From Astatotilapia calliptera (Eukaryota; Chordata; Actinopteri; Cichliformes; Cichlidae), in the NCBI RefSeq assembly GCF_900246225.1, contig NC_039308.1, positions 28,058,787 through 28,122,786 of the forward strand: a stretch of DNA of 64,000 nt, given 5' to 3'. Below are positions 47,516-58,429 of the stretch, piece after piece. Made by a program: the position numbers and the translations under genes. Within the stretch, counting starts at the first letter, position 1. Every line of letters starts with the position of its first letter. A model generated the notes under the pieces. It worked only from the letters and a program-made list of their open reading frames with translations. It ran no database searches and had not been told where the DNA came from.

Positions 47516-49772
47516 GTAAGTAAACAGCAGTGTTTAAAACCAGGTCTTCTCTGTGGATTGCTCGAATTGTTTTACGATTTTCTCGTAAACAGCCGTCGTT
47601 AAATCCAGCTTGGGTTCATTTATTCAGGGTCTCCTCATCTTTGACTTTGCTTCGAATCCTTCGCATCCATTTATTTTGAGGAGTGAATAATTTAAAAATG
47701 CAATTATCATTACTCTGCTAGGTGTCCTAGTATATGCAGGCTAATTTAAAGTTGTAATTTTGCGTGACATGACCCAGTTTTGTGGCAGCATTTTTAAGTA
47801 AAACTGACTTGCAAATAATATACCTATCATTAGATATCATCCATTCAGCCTTCTGTCTGTACGCTACAGCAGCTGCATACCTATCTTTGGTAAAATATGG
47901 AAAAATATGCAAGAAAGATTTCACGGCAAGCAGTTTATGCCTGCAGGCCGTACTCTTTCAATATCTTTTTATGGGTCAGCTAATAATATGTATGTCCCTG
48001 ATTTCCTGTCTGTAGAATCTCTTTGACTTGTTTATCATACTCTACAAAACATCCTGCTAAAGTGAAATGTGAGGCTGTGCTATACAGGGAGAAGTACATG
48101 TTGAAATACAACTTCATATCATATCTCATGGAAGGCAAGAATTACATTCACTGACATGACTTTTATTTGTTTGCAGACATTTTAACAAGGACATGTTATG
48201 CAAAATCCATTGCCTAGTAATGGCATTATTAGCATATTAGGCTAATTTGTCACAGGATGTAAAGCACACACGTGTAATCAATACCATGAGTCATATTTGG
48301 CCATATCTGTTGAGGGTGGCACAGTCCTGATGCACCAAAGCCATGTGTTACTACTCTGGTGTTTAAAAAATTCCAGCTGCAAAGATAAGAAATCATTCTC
48401 TGAAAACAGTCATTTCCAAGCTGACTTGTACGCTCATACCGTGCATGCACTGCTGATTTAAATGCCTCAAACAGGAGTTGCGAGTTTCAGCCACCAGGTG
48501 TCAGTTTTGCTCCATGCTTATTAATTTCAGCCCGTTCACAACAGGCACCATCGGTCTCTGAGCCCTTTGGTCAGCTCATTATTAAACCCATGTCAAATAT
48601 TTTATGAACACTTCCTGAAGCGTGTTTGCATTTGCTTGTTTGATATTAAAATGTATTTTTTCTCTCCAATGGGCCATATGTGAAGGAAAAAAAAAGTTAG
48701 TCTGAGAATACAGAGAACGTTTGGTTTTTGAGTAGCTGCTGTCTGAAGGTCAAATGGCCACGTATATATGTATTTGAAGATGTACTATGGATACACTGAT
48801 AGCAGCTATTTTACCAGCATTTGTTTGTTGTCAAAATCAAAATATCTCACCAGTGCTGGAGATTGTACAGAACTGAGATTAGGATCAGTGGGTTTGACTG
48901 GTTGATGTGCTGCTGTGATTCTGAAGTGTAGTGTAATCACTTATTCTTTCTGTAGGACAATTAATTTTCATTTATCTTTTTTTTTTTTTTGTGCCCTGGT
49001 TTTCTTGTTCAAAAAGACAGACTTGTTGTAAAGACCATAAACAAGATCGTGGATCATCAGCTTTAATGTCCAATCAGCATCAACTTCCCAGCTTTTTTGC
49101 ACTTACTTGGTATTATTTTATCTACTGTTCTAATCGAGTTATTGAGTGGTTGAAAAGCTGGCTCACATGCTACATGTTCCATTGATTGTAATCTAAATTT
49201 TGCTCCCTAAATGAATATAGAAAACCCTTTTCAGTAGTGTCACATGTCCATTTCCCTCATAACCTTGTTTTTATTTTAACAGGCATCTAATCATGGATGT
49301 GATTGTTACACCAGTCGGTTAACACATGCACTACCACCCATTTATTTATGATCAGCTGCCTCCTTTGGTCCCTTGTTTTTATGCGCTTCTACTTTAGGTG
49401 TTTGCATAGAGGCTTTGAACACCGACTGTTGTCACAAGCGTGTTTCCTGAAGTAAAATCTGAATTATTGTCACTTTTATTGAGGAAATAAAAGACATCCC
49501 ATAGCTTGCATTTACCTCCATGTAGGTGTTTGGTCTCTTGATGTGTCAGCAGAACGGAGAGAAACACACCTCTCTGCATTCACACACATATGTGCACATG
49601 CAGATTTGACATGCTTTATACAATAACACAAGCTGGTTTAAAATCTGGAAGGGTGCTCTGATTGGCCAGGAAATGTGACAGATGTTATTATTTACACTTC
49701 ATGGGGTAAGAGTGCATCTGTGTGCAATTTTGACTCACCTTTCTGCAGTGATTACTTCAGTAAGTGGGTGTG
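47516..49772 (+). other. plppr1: plppr1 intron 3, first part, no feature recognised
   Basis: Donor GTAAGT at 47516. AT-rich noncoding DNA. No further plppr1 exon, RNA gene or transposon boundary is visible. Confidence 0.5.
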
Positions 49773-50904
49773 CTCACTGACCACTTCATTAGGTACACCT
49801 TACTAGTACTGGGTTGGACCTTCTTTTTCCTTTAGGGCTCCCTTAGTTCTTCATGGGATCAATTCAATAGAGTGCTGGAAACACTCACCTGGGATTTTGG
49901 TCCATATTGACATGATAGCAGCAGCTGGTTGAAGATTCTCAAGAATCTCAAGTTCCATCACATCCAAAAGGTGCTCTATTGGATTGAGATCGTGTGATAA
50001 TGGAGCCTTTTTGAGTATAATGAACTCATTGTTGTCTTTAAGAAACCAGTTTGGAATGATCTGGGCTTTGTGAAATGACACAATAACTTGCTGGAAGCAG
50101 CCATCAGAAGATGGGTACAGTGTGGTCGTAAAGGGTTAGACATGGTCAGAAATAATATTGAGGTAGCCTATATCATTTAAAGAATGCTCAAAGTGTGCCT
50201 AGAAAATATCCCCAAACAATTATTAAGGCCACCAGCAGCCTGAACATTTGGTACAAGGCAGGATACATCCATGTGTTCATGTTGTTTATGCCACATTCAG
50301 ACCCAACCATCTGAATGTTGCAGCAGAAAGCGAGACTCGTCAAACCATGCAAGGTTTTTTTAACCTTTTATTTTACTGTATTGTACTGTAGCTTCAGCTC
50401 TCTGTTCTTAGCTGACAGAAATGACACTCATGCTGGTCTTATGCTGCTGTGGCACAACTGCTTCAAGGTTCTGCGTTTTGTCTGTTTAGAGATGTTCTTT
50501 TGCATACATGAATTGTAAAAAGTGCATACTTAAGTTACAATTGCCCTCAAGTATGATAGCAGTCTGGTCATTCCCCTTTGGCTTCTGACATCACTGAGGC
50601 ATTTCCTCCCAGAGAGCTGCCACTCACTGGATATTTTTGTTGTTTGGACCATTCTCTGTAGACACTAGAGATGGCTTGGTGAGGAAATCCCAGTAGATTG
50701 GCTGGTCCAAGTACTTCAGAAACTGCTTACAACCAACAACCATGTTCAAAGTCACTTAAATGACCCTTTCTTCCCCATTCTGTTGCAAGTCATCTCGACT
50801 ATGTCTGCATGCCCAAATGCTTTGGCTGCTGTCATGTGATTGGTTAATTAGAATCTTCGATAAGGAGCCATTGAAGAGGTGTACCTTATGAATAGGTCAG
50901 TGAG
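49773..50904 (-). mobile_element. Tc1-like fossil, nearly full length
   Basis: The ends CTCACTGACCACTTCATTAG and CTTATGAATAGGTCAGTGAG are imperfect inverted repeats of about 28 bp. At 1.13 kb this is the most complete copy of the family in the window. A minus-strand stretch (49851-50081) keeps DLNPIEHLLDVMELEI around the catalytic Glu position, but frameshifts and stops break the gene elsewhere. Confidence 0.8.
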
Positions 50905-53869
50905 TGCATGTGTGTATACTTGGTCATGGTATGCAGTCAGTAGATAAGTATAATTATTTATTTTGTTGTTATCCTTTGTTTATAAACACCACTCTGTCAC
51001 TGGAACATTTGTTAGTGGATGATTTTCGCATCATACCTGCAGATTAAATCTTTCTTCCTTTCTCCAAGTGTCACTTATTCATTCAACCTTTATCTTGACT
51101 TGTAATTTGCACTGAACCCACTTGCAAGCGTTATTTACTATATACAGTAGCTGACTAAAAGGCCAGCAGTTGTTTAACGCATTGTTTGCGTAATTTAATA
51201 CTCAGTCTTAGTCCCATCCCTCCTCAGAGAGTGCCGTGTCAGCTGTTTAAAGCTTTTTTGTAATCCTGCCACTTCTTTCCACTGTTTTTTTTTTATTCTG
51301 CCCCCTTTTTTGTGACTTTCTCTTTGGAATATGCTCTATATGGCCTTTCTTTTACAAATTGCCTTTAGCCATTGGTACGCCATCCCATACCTTATAATTG
51401 TGCCCTTTGAGTGTGCTTTGTCAGGTGCTTGACACTGTGTGTCATTCCATCTCCATGTGTCATAAAACAGAGGGGCATTCAGTCAGAATTAATGATGGCA
51501 GGGCTGGGACGTGGGCCAATTAGTACAGAGTCAGTAAATTATGCAGTTTTCCACATGGCCGGACCAATGGGATGCTGTGAAGGTTAGATGGGCTGTGTTC
51601 ATGCAACAGCCTATAAACCCGTTCAACCATGGCATAAGGCAAAATAGAGCCCGTTTTATCATTTTCAGTGCCAAGATGATAAAATATTGCTTTTGCCAGG
51701 TGTACATCCCACAGAAACAAAAGATAATGTTTCCCAAAATGGGCAACATCTGTGCATTTTATCACACACCATTTTAGCTCCTTGTGGCTTATTCCACTTC
51801 CTGAATTGTGTGTCTTGGTAGCAATACTGAAAATGATGGGCTCATTAAGAAGAGATTTAAAGCTTAAAGCAGCATTGATTGTTGTTGTTTTTTTTGTTCT
51901 GTTTTTCCCTTTTTCCCCTCTTGGCAGAGTAGCAAGACTTAAGCTCGACATCTTTACATATTATCACCCTCTGAAATGAATATGCAAACTGTATCCTATT
52001 CACACATCCTCAAAGACACAAAGCAGTATCAGCGTTCATTTGGTGTTTCAGGAGTCATATTCTGTTTTAGTTTTGTTTATTTTCTGCATTGAATCATGAG
52101 AGAAGTATTTGTTTCATTAGCTGCTAATTGGTCTAACAGCTCCTCAAAGCTCCTGTAAACAAAGCTGATGAGCTTAAAGACGTGAGTATCTTCTAAAGAG
52201 TTGAAGGGAAGTGCACAGTTGGGAAAAGTTATGTCACTGTATCGTTACACCAGTTAAGTCAAAACAAGCTCTATTTTGACTTAACAAAGTGTTTATTTTA
52301 CACTTTGTTCCATTATTACACAAAACTGTGTGTCTGGTTTTTTTTTTTTGGTTTTTTTTTTCTTTCTTTTTCTGCAACCAAACCCGGCAAACTCAGGCCC
52401 CTGGAGGTTCTGATCAGTATTCGATATTATGGCATTGCCATATTGCCAAGCATCCACCAGCATTGGTTTAAAATGATGCATTTTGATTCAATTGCATTAA
52501 TATCTAAGATCTTTAGATTCACAAAAATTAAATCGTATTTTATGATGCTGCCATGTTCCTCCTACTGACAGGCTAAAATGACCCATTTTTAGCATTTAAA
52601 TACCAATCATCACCCTGATATTTGTTTTTTTTTTTTTTCTCAATGTTATTTGGTCATCAGTTTGCCAACAATATGAACAGGCCAAATAATACTTTATACA
52701 GTTAACAGTCTTTATTGTTCCAGTAGTTGCTAATGAACAATCTCATTAGTTATAGCCGTTGCCCCGTTTTCATTTTCTGTCCTTATTAACTAAAGGAACA
52801 TGTTTTTCATGTTTCTACCATCGACTCATTGGTTTCAGTTGTAATAAAATTGCTCTTTAATGCATAACCCAAAGACATTTCTATTTCTCAGTAAATACTA
52901 CACTCGTATTACTAAGTTTTTTTTCTCCTTATGAAAAATGTTGTAATTTAGGTTCAGAGAAAGGCTAGTACTCACATTATAATGTGGAAGCTGGAAAAGG
53001 AAAAACTAAGATGCAGATGCATAAAGAAGGATGGTCCTAACACTAAACTTTTAGGAGTGTCATTTATTATGTGTCCCTTTTTTTTTTCAAACATTTGAGC
53101 AGCTTGATATAATTTTTAATGTCACAGATATTTCAGAGACTTCAGATTTTACAAGTTTTGATGTCTCAAAGCTATTGGGATACACAAACTGGAAGTCTGT
53201 TCTTTTCTCTCATGTCAGGTCACTTACTGAAAAAAAAAGCCCCCTCAGAAAGGTTTGCATGTTCTTTTTAATGTCTCTTGTTTAACCTTTTCATTTTCTG
53301 CTCCAACATCATTGTGTCAGTTGAATGCCAAGTTGTTTCTCAGTTTTCTGGCATGTTACATAGAGATGGCTATTTTCAGTCAGTTTTTACTGACATTTGT
53401 ATAAAGGAAAGTGGGGGGTTGCATGAGTTGAAATAACACAATCAGTCAGTAGTACCTAACCTTTTCAGCGATGAAACAGACTCTAGTGAGACAAATGCTT
53501 CAAGGCAAGTGCTAGCTGCTAGAAAATGTAAATGCCATCATTTAGAAAAAAACAAAACAGAAACAAAATAAAATTAACTAATCATTTAAAAACCTGCATG
53601 GAAACACACTGATCCTATACTAGTTAAAAAAAGTTATTTGAACCAGTGTTCACCTGTGTGGCAATGGTTAAAGTCACTGTAATAAGTGTAAGTTAATAGG
53701 TTATGAGGTCCTTAGAAATCCTTATAAAATACACATAAATGATCTGTTAATAAAACTTTTGTCAGTAATATTTAATTTATCAATTTATCAAATGTCTAAT
53801 ACAGTTCACTGATAGTAGGACCAATAGTCTGTAATAAATACAGGGGTTCAAACCTGCCTGGCCCTACAT
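50905..53869 (+). other. plppr1: plppr1 intron 3, no gene; possible conserved noncoding stretch
   Basis: About 3 kb to the assembly gap. The part 51130-51960 shows no transposon signature and looks unique, with many ATTA cores, so it is a candidate for conserved regulatory DNA (not testable here). The last bases before the gap show no LTR. Confidence 0.4.
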
Positions 53870-53969
53870 NNNNNNNNNNNNNNNNNNNNNNNNNNNNNNN
53901 NNNNNNNNNNNNNNNNNNNNNNNNNNNNNNNNNNNNNNNNNNNNNNNNNNNNNNNNNNNNNNNNNNNNN
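53870..53969. other. Assembly gap of exactly 100 N
   Basis: Exactly 100 N, the usual placeholder for a gap of unknown size. Retroviral pol sequence starts at the first base on its right, whereas no LTR is visible on its left. The 5' LTR, gag and most of pol may lie in the missing DNA. Confidence 0.98.
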
Positions 53970-54152
53970 CCTCGCTGGACAGGCCCTTACCGCATAACAG
54001 AGCGGACCTCCCACGCTGTCAGGCTCGAAGGGAAAGGTGACACCTGGTTTCATTACACACAGTGCGCTGCTGCCACCGAACCAGGAAGAACCTTAAGAGA
54101 GGTGCAGAAGGACCTGTCAGAAGGAGCTGCAACAGCATCACCAACCACTTGA
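53970..54152 (+). CDS. pol: Retroviral pol, integrase C-terminal end (partial)
   Basis: It is open from the gap to the TGA at 54150-54152 (60 codons). It starts with PRWTGPYRITERTSHAVRLE, the GPY-type module of the integrase C-terminal domain, with the Trp and Gly-Pro-Tyr that mark gamma- and epsilon-type integrases and some Ty3/gypsy elements. The integrase core with its DDE residues, RNase H, reverse transcriptase and protease would lie upstream, inside the gap. Pol ends 307 bp before the env ATG, unlike the pol/env overlap of mammalian gammaretroviruses. Confidence 0.85.
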   Translation, partial: PRWTGPYRITERTSHAVRLEGKGDTWFHYTQCAAATEPGRTLREVQKDLSEGAATASPTT

Positions 54153-54459
54153 GGGAGCCAAAACTCAACCTACAAGCCGGCTGGTTACAAAAGGGGGTGT
54201 TCTTCATACTGAACTAAACATTTTTATTTTTCTATTTTTAACATCTTTTATGACTTTGCTTTTATATTGGCTTGAGTTTTTAAGATTTACATTTTACATT
54301 GCAATAGTTTTAACCGCTGAAAGCTCATTTAAAGTTGTGTCACTGATACTTTTTGTTGCTCTTTAACTCCTAGAACACGCCCTTGGCGAGGTGGGGGGAA
54401 CTGGACCACCTTTCTGTGCCCCATCATCCTCTATTAGAAGACATCCAAGCTAAGTAAAC
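54153..54459 (+). other. pol-env intergenic segment with possible env splice acceptor
   Basis: A pyrimidine-rich stretch ending TTGCTCTTTAACTCCTAG near 54374 would suit the 3' splice site of a subgenomic env mRNA. This is inferred from position and sequence only. Confidence 0.4.
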
Positions 54460-55662
54460 ATGTCTTGGCCCTTTCCCCCTGAAATGACAGGCAGGCAAAG
54501 ATGTTGCGTCTTTGTTTGCTTCCTGGCCCTGGGTCTCATTCCCATTAGCATAATCCTGATCTGTGAAGGGCCCCCGACACTTCTGACACCTTCAAGTTCA
54601 AAAGCTTCGCCCCCTTCTGACAGTCCCAATCTGACAAATGTAGCCCCTAGGGTCTCGCCCACCACTTCCTCTCCAGTTTTGCCCACGCCCGATCCATTTA
54701 GAAAGAAACGACACACGGTTACCTCCTGCACCCCAAGTACGACTAGAATGATTACTCTCTGTGTCCCCAACAATAAAAGTTGGGTAGTCGAAATAGATTT
54801 CGCTAGCTTCCCAGTCACTCCCGTCACCAAAGACCAAGGGGGGGATCTTTTTAACCTTGCAGTACATCTCTCCTCCTCAGTGTGGTATATAACCCTGGGA
54901 GGTTGGCATCAGTGGAAGTGGTCCAGTTTAGTGTCAGAAACGGACCTCGATTGGTCCAAGCACTCTAGGGGTCAGGCTTTGCACTGGAGAAACCAAAATA
55001 TGCTCAGAATAGCAAAAAAACCGGATCTTTCAGGCTTAATTTTTACCCTAAAGGATCTGGCCTTGACCTCCTGTCAACAATTTATACTTGCCCCTTGGAC
55101 TGATCGCACCGCCCTGTATTGGCAAATGGAAATATGCCCTAGCGTTGGTGCAGCTCCAAGCTCTGTAGTTAAAGATGATAACCCCACCTTTAATGGCCCT
55201 CCGGTGACATATACAAACGGGGGGAGAAACGGCCGAATACGCATTGTAGACACAAATAAAATGTCTAAAGATGACCTCTTCCAAATTCTAACCGGTATTT
55301 CTGGAGCAACAAACAACTGGTTACTACTAGCTGAACAAGCTGCTGACAAGACGGCTTCCGACTGCATAGTATGTATGGGAGCCCGCCCAACTTTAAGAGT
55401 TGTACCGGCGCCAGTCAATAGTGCATGCCTCCTGCATCTTATGAACAATACAAAACGAGGTCATTGCTCATATCTGGAAAACCACTTTCCTAAAACTCAA
55501 CGCTCGGTCTCTAATAAACCACCTTTCTTTTCTTCAGATGTAGCTGTGAACAATTTCACTTGTATTAACCTGACTGGCAATGCAGTAAAACTAGGTAGCT
55601 TGAACTCTTCTTGGTGCACTGAGATGACGGTTATGAAACCAAACTTCCCGACCTACGGCTAG
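54460..55662 (+). pseudogene. env: Retroviral envelope, surface (SU) part, 400 codons
   Basis: It begins at the ATG at 54460. A hydrophobic stretch at residues 15-35 (CCVFVCFLALGLIPISIILI) is the probable signal segment. A Ser/Thr/Pro-rich stretch (41-80) ends in RKKR at 81-84, a possible furin-type site. Residues 302-305 read CIVC, the CXXC motif that in gamma-type envelopes forms the isomerisable bond to the transmembrane subunit. Several N-linked sites (for example NFT, NLT, NSS) lie near the end. The frame stops with TAG at 55660, just before the region that should lead into the transmembrane subunit, while the expected continuation is open in another frame. As it stands the envelope is broken here, by mutation or assembly error. 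Confidence 0.85.
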
Positions 55663-55669
55663 GGCTGAT

Positions 55670-56566
55670 TTGTGGTGGTGGTGTGGCAATAACAAGTTAT
55701 ATGATGGTTTCCCTCGGGATGCGTCAGGTCTTTGCGCTCTCATAACTCTTATTTTACCTGTTTTAGTCACTCCAGTAGATCTCTCTATAGAAGTACACGA
55801 AGTTGGCCTCCCATCCTCCTCTGAACGCCGCTCTAAACGTTCTCTAATCCCAGGTTCAGCTCATAATCCAACCTATATTGATGCTGTAGGTATACCCCGT
55901 GGGGTCCCCGATGAATATAAACTGCGAGACCAGGTTAAAGCAGGATGGGCCTCGATACTTTGGATGGTTGAAATAAATGCGAATGTAGACAGAATTAACT
56001 ACATTCACTTTAATGTGCAACTGTTGGCTAATTACACTCGAGATGGTTTTGAAGCTGTGCATGCACAGTTATCTGCCACTTCCCTAATGGCTTTCCAAAA
56101 CAGGGTCGCAACGGATTTTCTCCTCGCAGAAAGAGGCGGAGTCTGCAGCCTTTTTGGTCAGGAGTGCTGTACCTATATCCCCAATAACACAGCTCCTGAT
56201 GGTTCCCTCACTAAAGCTATTACTGGTCTCACAGCTCTTACTGTTAAAATGAAGGAACACTCGGGCGTTGATACTGCCATGTGGGACTCTTGGCTTAACA
56301 TGTTTGGCAAATATAAGGCCCTTGTAGCTTCCATCCTAGTTTCCATCTCAGTTTTTGTTGCTGTCCTAGTCACCTGCGGTTGCTGTTGTATTCCATGCAT
56401 TCGATCCCTCTTCCAGAGACTGATTGTTACAGCTCTCACTCCTGAGGATAAGGATCTCGCCCGGCAGATGCCTTTATTGGCTAGTCAACTTCCCACCTCC
56501 TCGCCAACGGATGATGAAAACTCTGATCGTGAGGGTGACGAACATTATCGTCTTTCTCTTGTTTAA
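55670..56566 (+). pseudogene. env: Retroviral envelope, transmembrane (TM) part, no start codon
   Basis: Open for about 298 codons, but entered by a frame change and lacking an in-frame ATG at its beginning (position 55670 is TTG), so it is the displaced 3' half of env. Counting from 55670, RRSKR at residues 53-57 is the furin cleavage site between SU and TM. A fusion-peptide-like stretch and heptad region follow. CSLFGQECC at 159-167 is the CX6CC motif of gamma- and alpha-type envelopes, next to the immunosuppressive-domain position. A membrane anchor spans about 217-238, followed by a Cys cluster and a cytoplasmic tail of about 60 residues with YRLSLV at the end. Confidence 0.85.
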
Positions 56567-57223
56567 ATGCTTCTAGAATGGTTGTTTCTCTGTGGTGTTT
56601 TGTATTAGGCTTGTTATTAATTGTTTCCCTCACCCACTTCCTCTTGAAGGATATATCTGGTTGAACTGTGTCTGGTCGGGTTGTGAGGGTTAAGCGATGT
56701 TCTCAGGGTCTCCGGACTTAAGCCTGAGCGAATGTGTACTCCCACCACTGGATATAAATTGTTTTTTTTTCCACACCCCTTCCTCACGTTTTACCATATT
56801 CACTTTTGAATGTCCTTAGCAGTTACCGTTCTGGGTTTATTTTACTGTTGATTTATTCTTTCACATTTTCACGTTTATATCTCTCATTATTATAGTATAC
56901 TCTGTACTCTCCACATTTTTATCATTACTTATGCTTTTTGGTTGCTGGGTTACAGGAACTGTTAATTTTGTGTCACTACCCTGGTTGCACTGACTCGTTG
57001 TATCCTTGTGTGCAGGACAGCTGTTACTGCTTTCGTCTGGAACCGAGACTGCTTGCAGCCGACCCCTGGGCAGGGTGGTGCCTGGACTCTTTTCTCCTCA
57101 TCTGCAATGACAGATAAAGACAAATGATAAGACCCGAGGAGTTTTTCGAGCCAGGCTTCGACACGTCTCTGTGTTCCTTTGAATGTGACTTATTTTTGTG
57201 TGTTGACCCATTTAAGATGGGTC
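56567..57223 (+). other. Proviral 3' untranslated region
   Basis: Between the env stop and the polypurine tract. No accessory gene is seen. A perfect 9-bp hairpin (TTGACCCAT at 57203-57211 and its complement at 57217-57225) lies immediately before and partly overlaps the polypurine tract. Confidence 0.6.
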
Positions 57224-57233
57224 AAAAGGGGGA
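57224..57233 (+). promoter_or_regulatory. Polypurine tract of the provirus
   Basis: AAAAGGGGGA, followed by TT and then the TG that begins the LTR. This is the expected primer site for plus-strand DNA synthesis. Confidence 0.8.
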
Positions 57234-57235
57234 TT

Positions 57236-57652
57236 TGAAGAAAATATAATCTGATCAAACATTATTCAGCTTTAAATATTGTTCAGCTTTAAAGTTACTG
57301 TGCAACTGTGTAATAAAAATGTGCTCACGACTTTGGCCTTGAGAGCGATAAGAAGCGATCGCCTCATCCTGCAGGTGCAAGATATCTGCAAGCGAAGAGA
57401 CTAGAACACCCAAGGCCGATTTCCTTTTATGGAGTTGTTTTTCTGCTAATGCAGCACTTTCCTCACAACCCCCTCCTGTAAGTTTTAGAGAATATATACC
57501 CATCCTCACAGCAAATCTTGGGAATCTCCTGATGTGAGCTGTGTTGAGAGGTTGTCTCTGTCTCAATAAAAGTTCACTGATTCCCCATCTGCCGCAGGTG
57601 TCCGGTTGTCTTCATTCTCCGCCAGCCTGGTTAAGTCAATTCCTCCTTAACA
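57236..57652 (+). mobile_element. 3' LTR of the endogenous retrovirus, 417 bp
   Basis: It starts TGAAGAAAATATAATC and ends TCCTCCTTAACA (TG…CA). It contains a TATA box (TATATA, 57493-57498) and AATAAA (57565-57570), placing R at about 57520-57585. It lies 3 bp after the polypurine tract. The 5' LTR is not in the available sequence, so insertion age cannot be estimated and the target duplication cannot be confirmed. In sense orientation within an intron, the poly(A) signal could cause premature polyadenylation of plppr1. Confidence 0.85.
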
Positions 57653-58429
57653 TCTAAAAGAACCTATTTAATGAAGGAAGACGGGTTCACTTTGTGTTTA
57701 ATATTATTCTATTGCTGTTGTTGTTTTTTTTATATCCTTCAGGCACTTCACCCATGCCAAAGCACTCCCAGGCGGAAGATAGTCCTCCCCCAGCTGCTAT
57801 CAGGGCAGGAGATGTTCACACCTGTGCGTCCAAACGGCAAATGAATCGTGTATGAGTGAAGCCACTGCTCCCGCACTGACTGTAACTCAGTCAGTTTTTC
57901 TTTTACTGTTATGCTGTTTTGTGGATCACAAGGTTTAAAACTACTTATAAACACACACTCACACACAAAGTAACTCCACCAGAGTGCCAATTTCGGGTCA
58001 CTTTTGCAGGTCCAAGCCCGGATAAAGGAGCAGGGTTGGAATTGTGACATTAAAAAACAATAATTGCTAAAAGAAATTTAATTTGTAGTTCTAAATAAAT
58101 TCTAACTGCATTTAGGACGTTTTTTACTCACTTTATGTGTCTTCCACGATGTTATTTCTCTCTCCAACAACGTAGGTTACAATTACATTAGCATGACCAA
58201 TTATGCAAATTAGGCGATGACGTCATTTGGCGACTTCTAGCGACTTTTAGGACCGCCAATAGCGATTTTCCTTACTGAGGAGTTGGCAACACTGGTTACA
58301 AGTATCATCACAGCTAAAGGAGGCCGAGGAGTAACTAAACATCTGACTCAGTGAGCAAGAAAGTGCAGGAGGGACAGATGAAGAGGCCATGCTGCTAGCG
58401 AGTTGGCTACGAGCTAAGCTAAGGTAGCG
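57653..58429. other. plppr1 intron 3; possible degenerate repeat
   Basis: Noncoding. The part about 57760-58290 (containing GGCGACTTCTAGCGACTTTT) looks like repeated fish DNA from memory, but no family or boundaries can be given. Confidence 0.3.

Larger units (their letters stand above)
53970..57652 (+). mobile_element. Endogenous retrovirus, 3' part (end of pol, env, PPT, 3' LTR)
   Basis: In order: an integrase C-terminal frame to 54152, an env region in two open frames (54460-55662 and about 55670-56566), a 670-bp untranslated stretch, a polypurine tract and a 417-bp LTR. The envelope carries features of gammaretrovirus-type (class I-like) glycoproteins. The provirus runs in the same direction as plppr1, inside intron 3. 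The long open frames imply a young insertion. The 5' half is missing in the gap. Confidence 0.9.

Noticed and set aside
53796..54053. Minus-strand frame spanning the N gap
   Set aside because: It is open only because N bases are not stops; its right part is antisense to retroviral pol.
54450..54830. Minus-strand frames opposite env (also 55074-55448 and 56173-56439)
   Set aside because: Antisense shadows of the envelope gene without independent signals.
53970..57652. The published intact percomorph intronic envelope gene (percomORF)
   Set aside because: That gene is described as an isolated intact env with no nearby proviral sequence. Here pol, a polypurine tract and an LTR are present and env is split, so this looks like a separate, younger provirus. 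A direct protein comparison would settle it.
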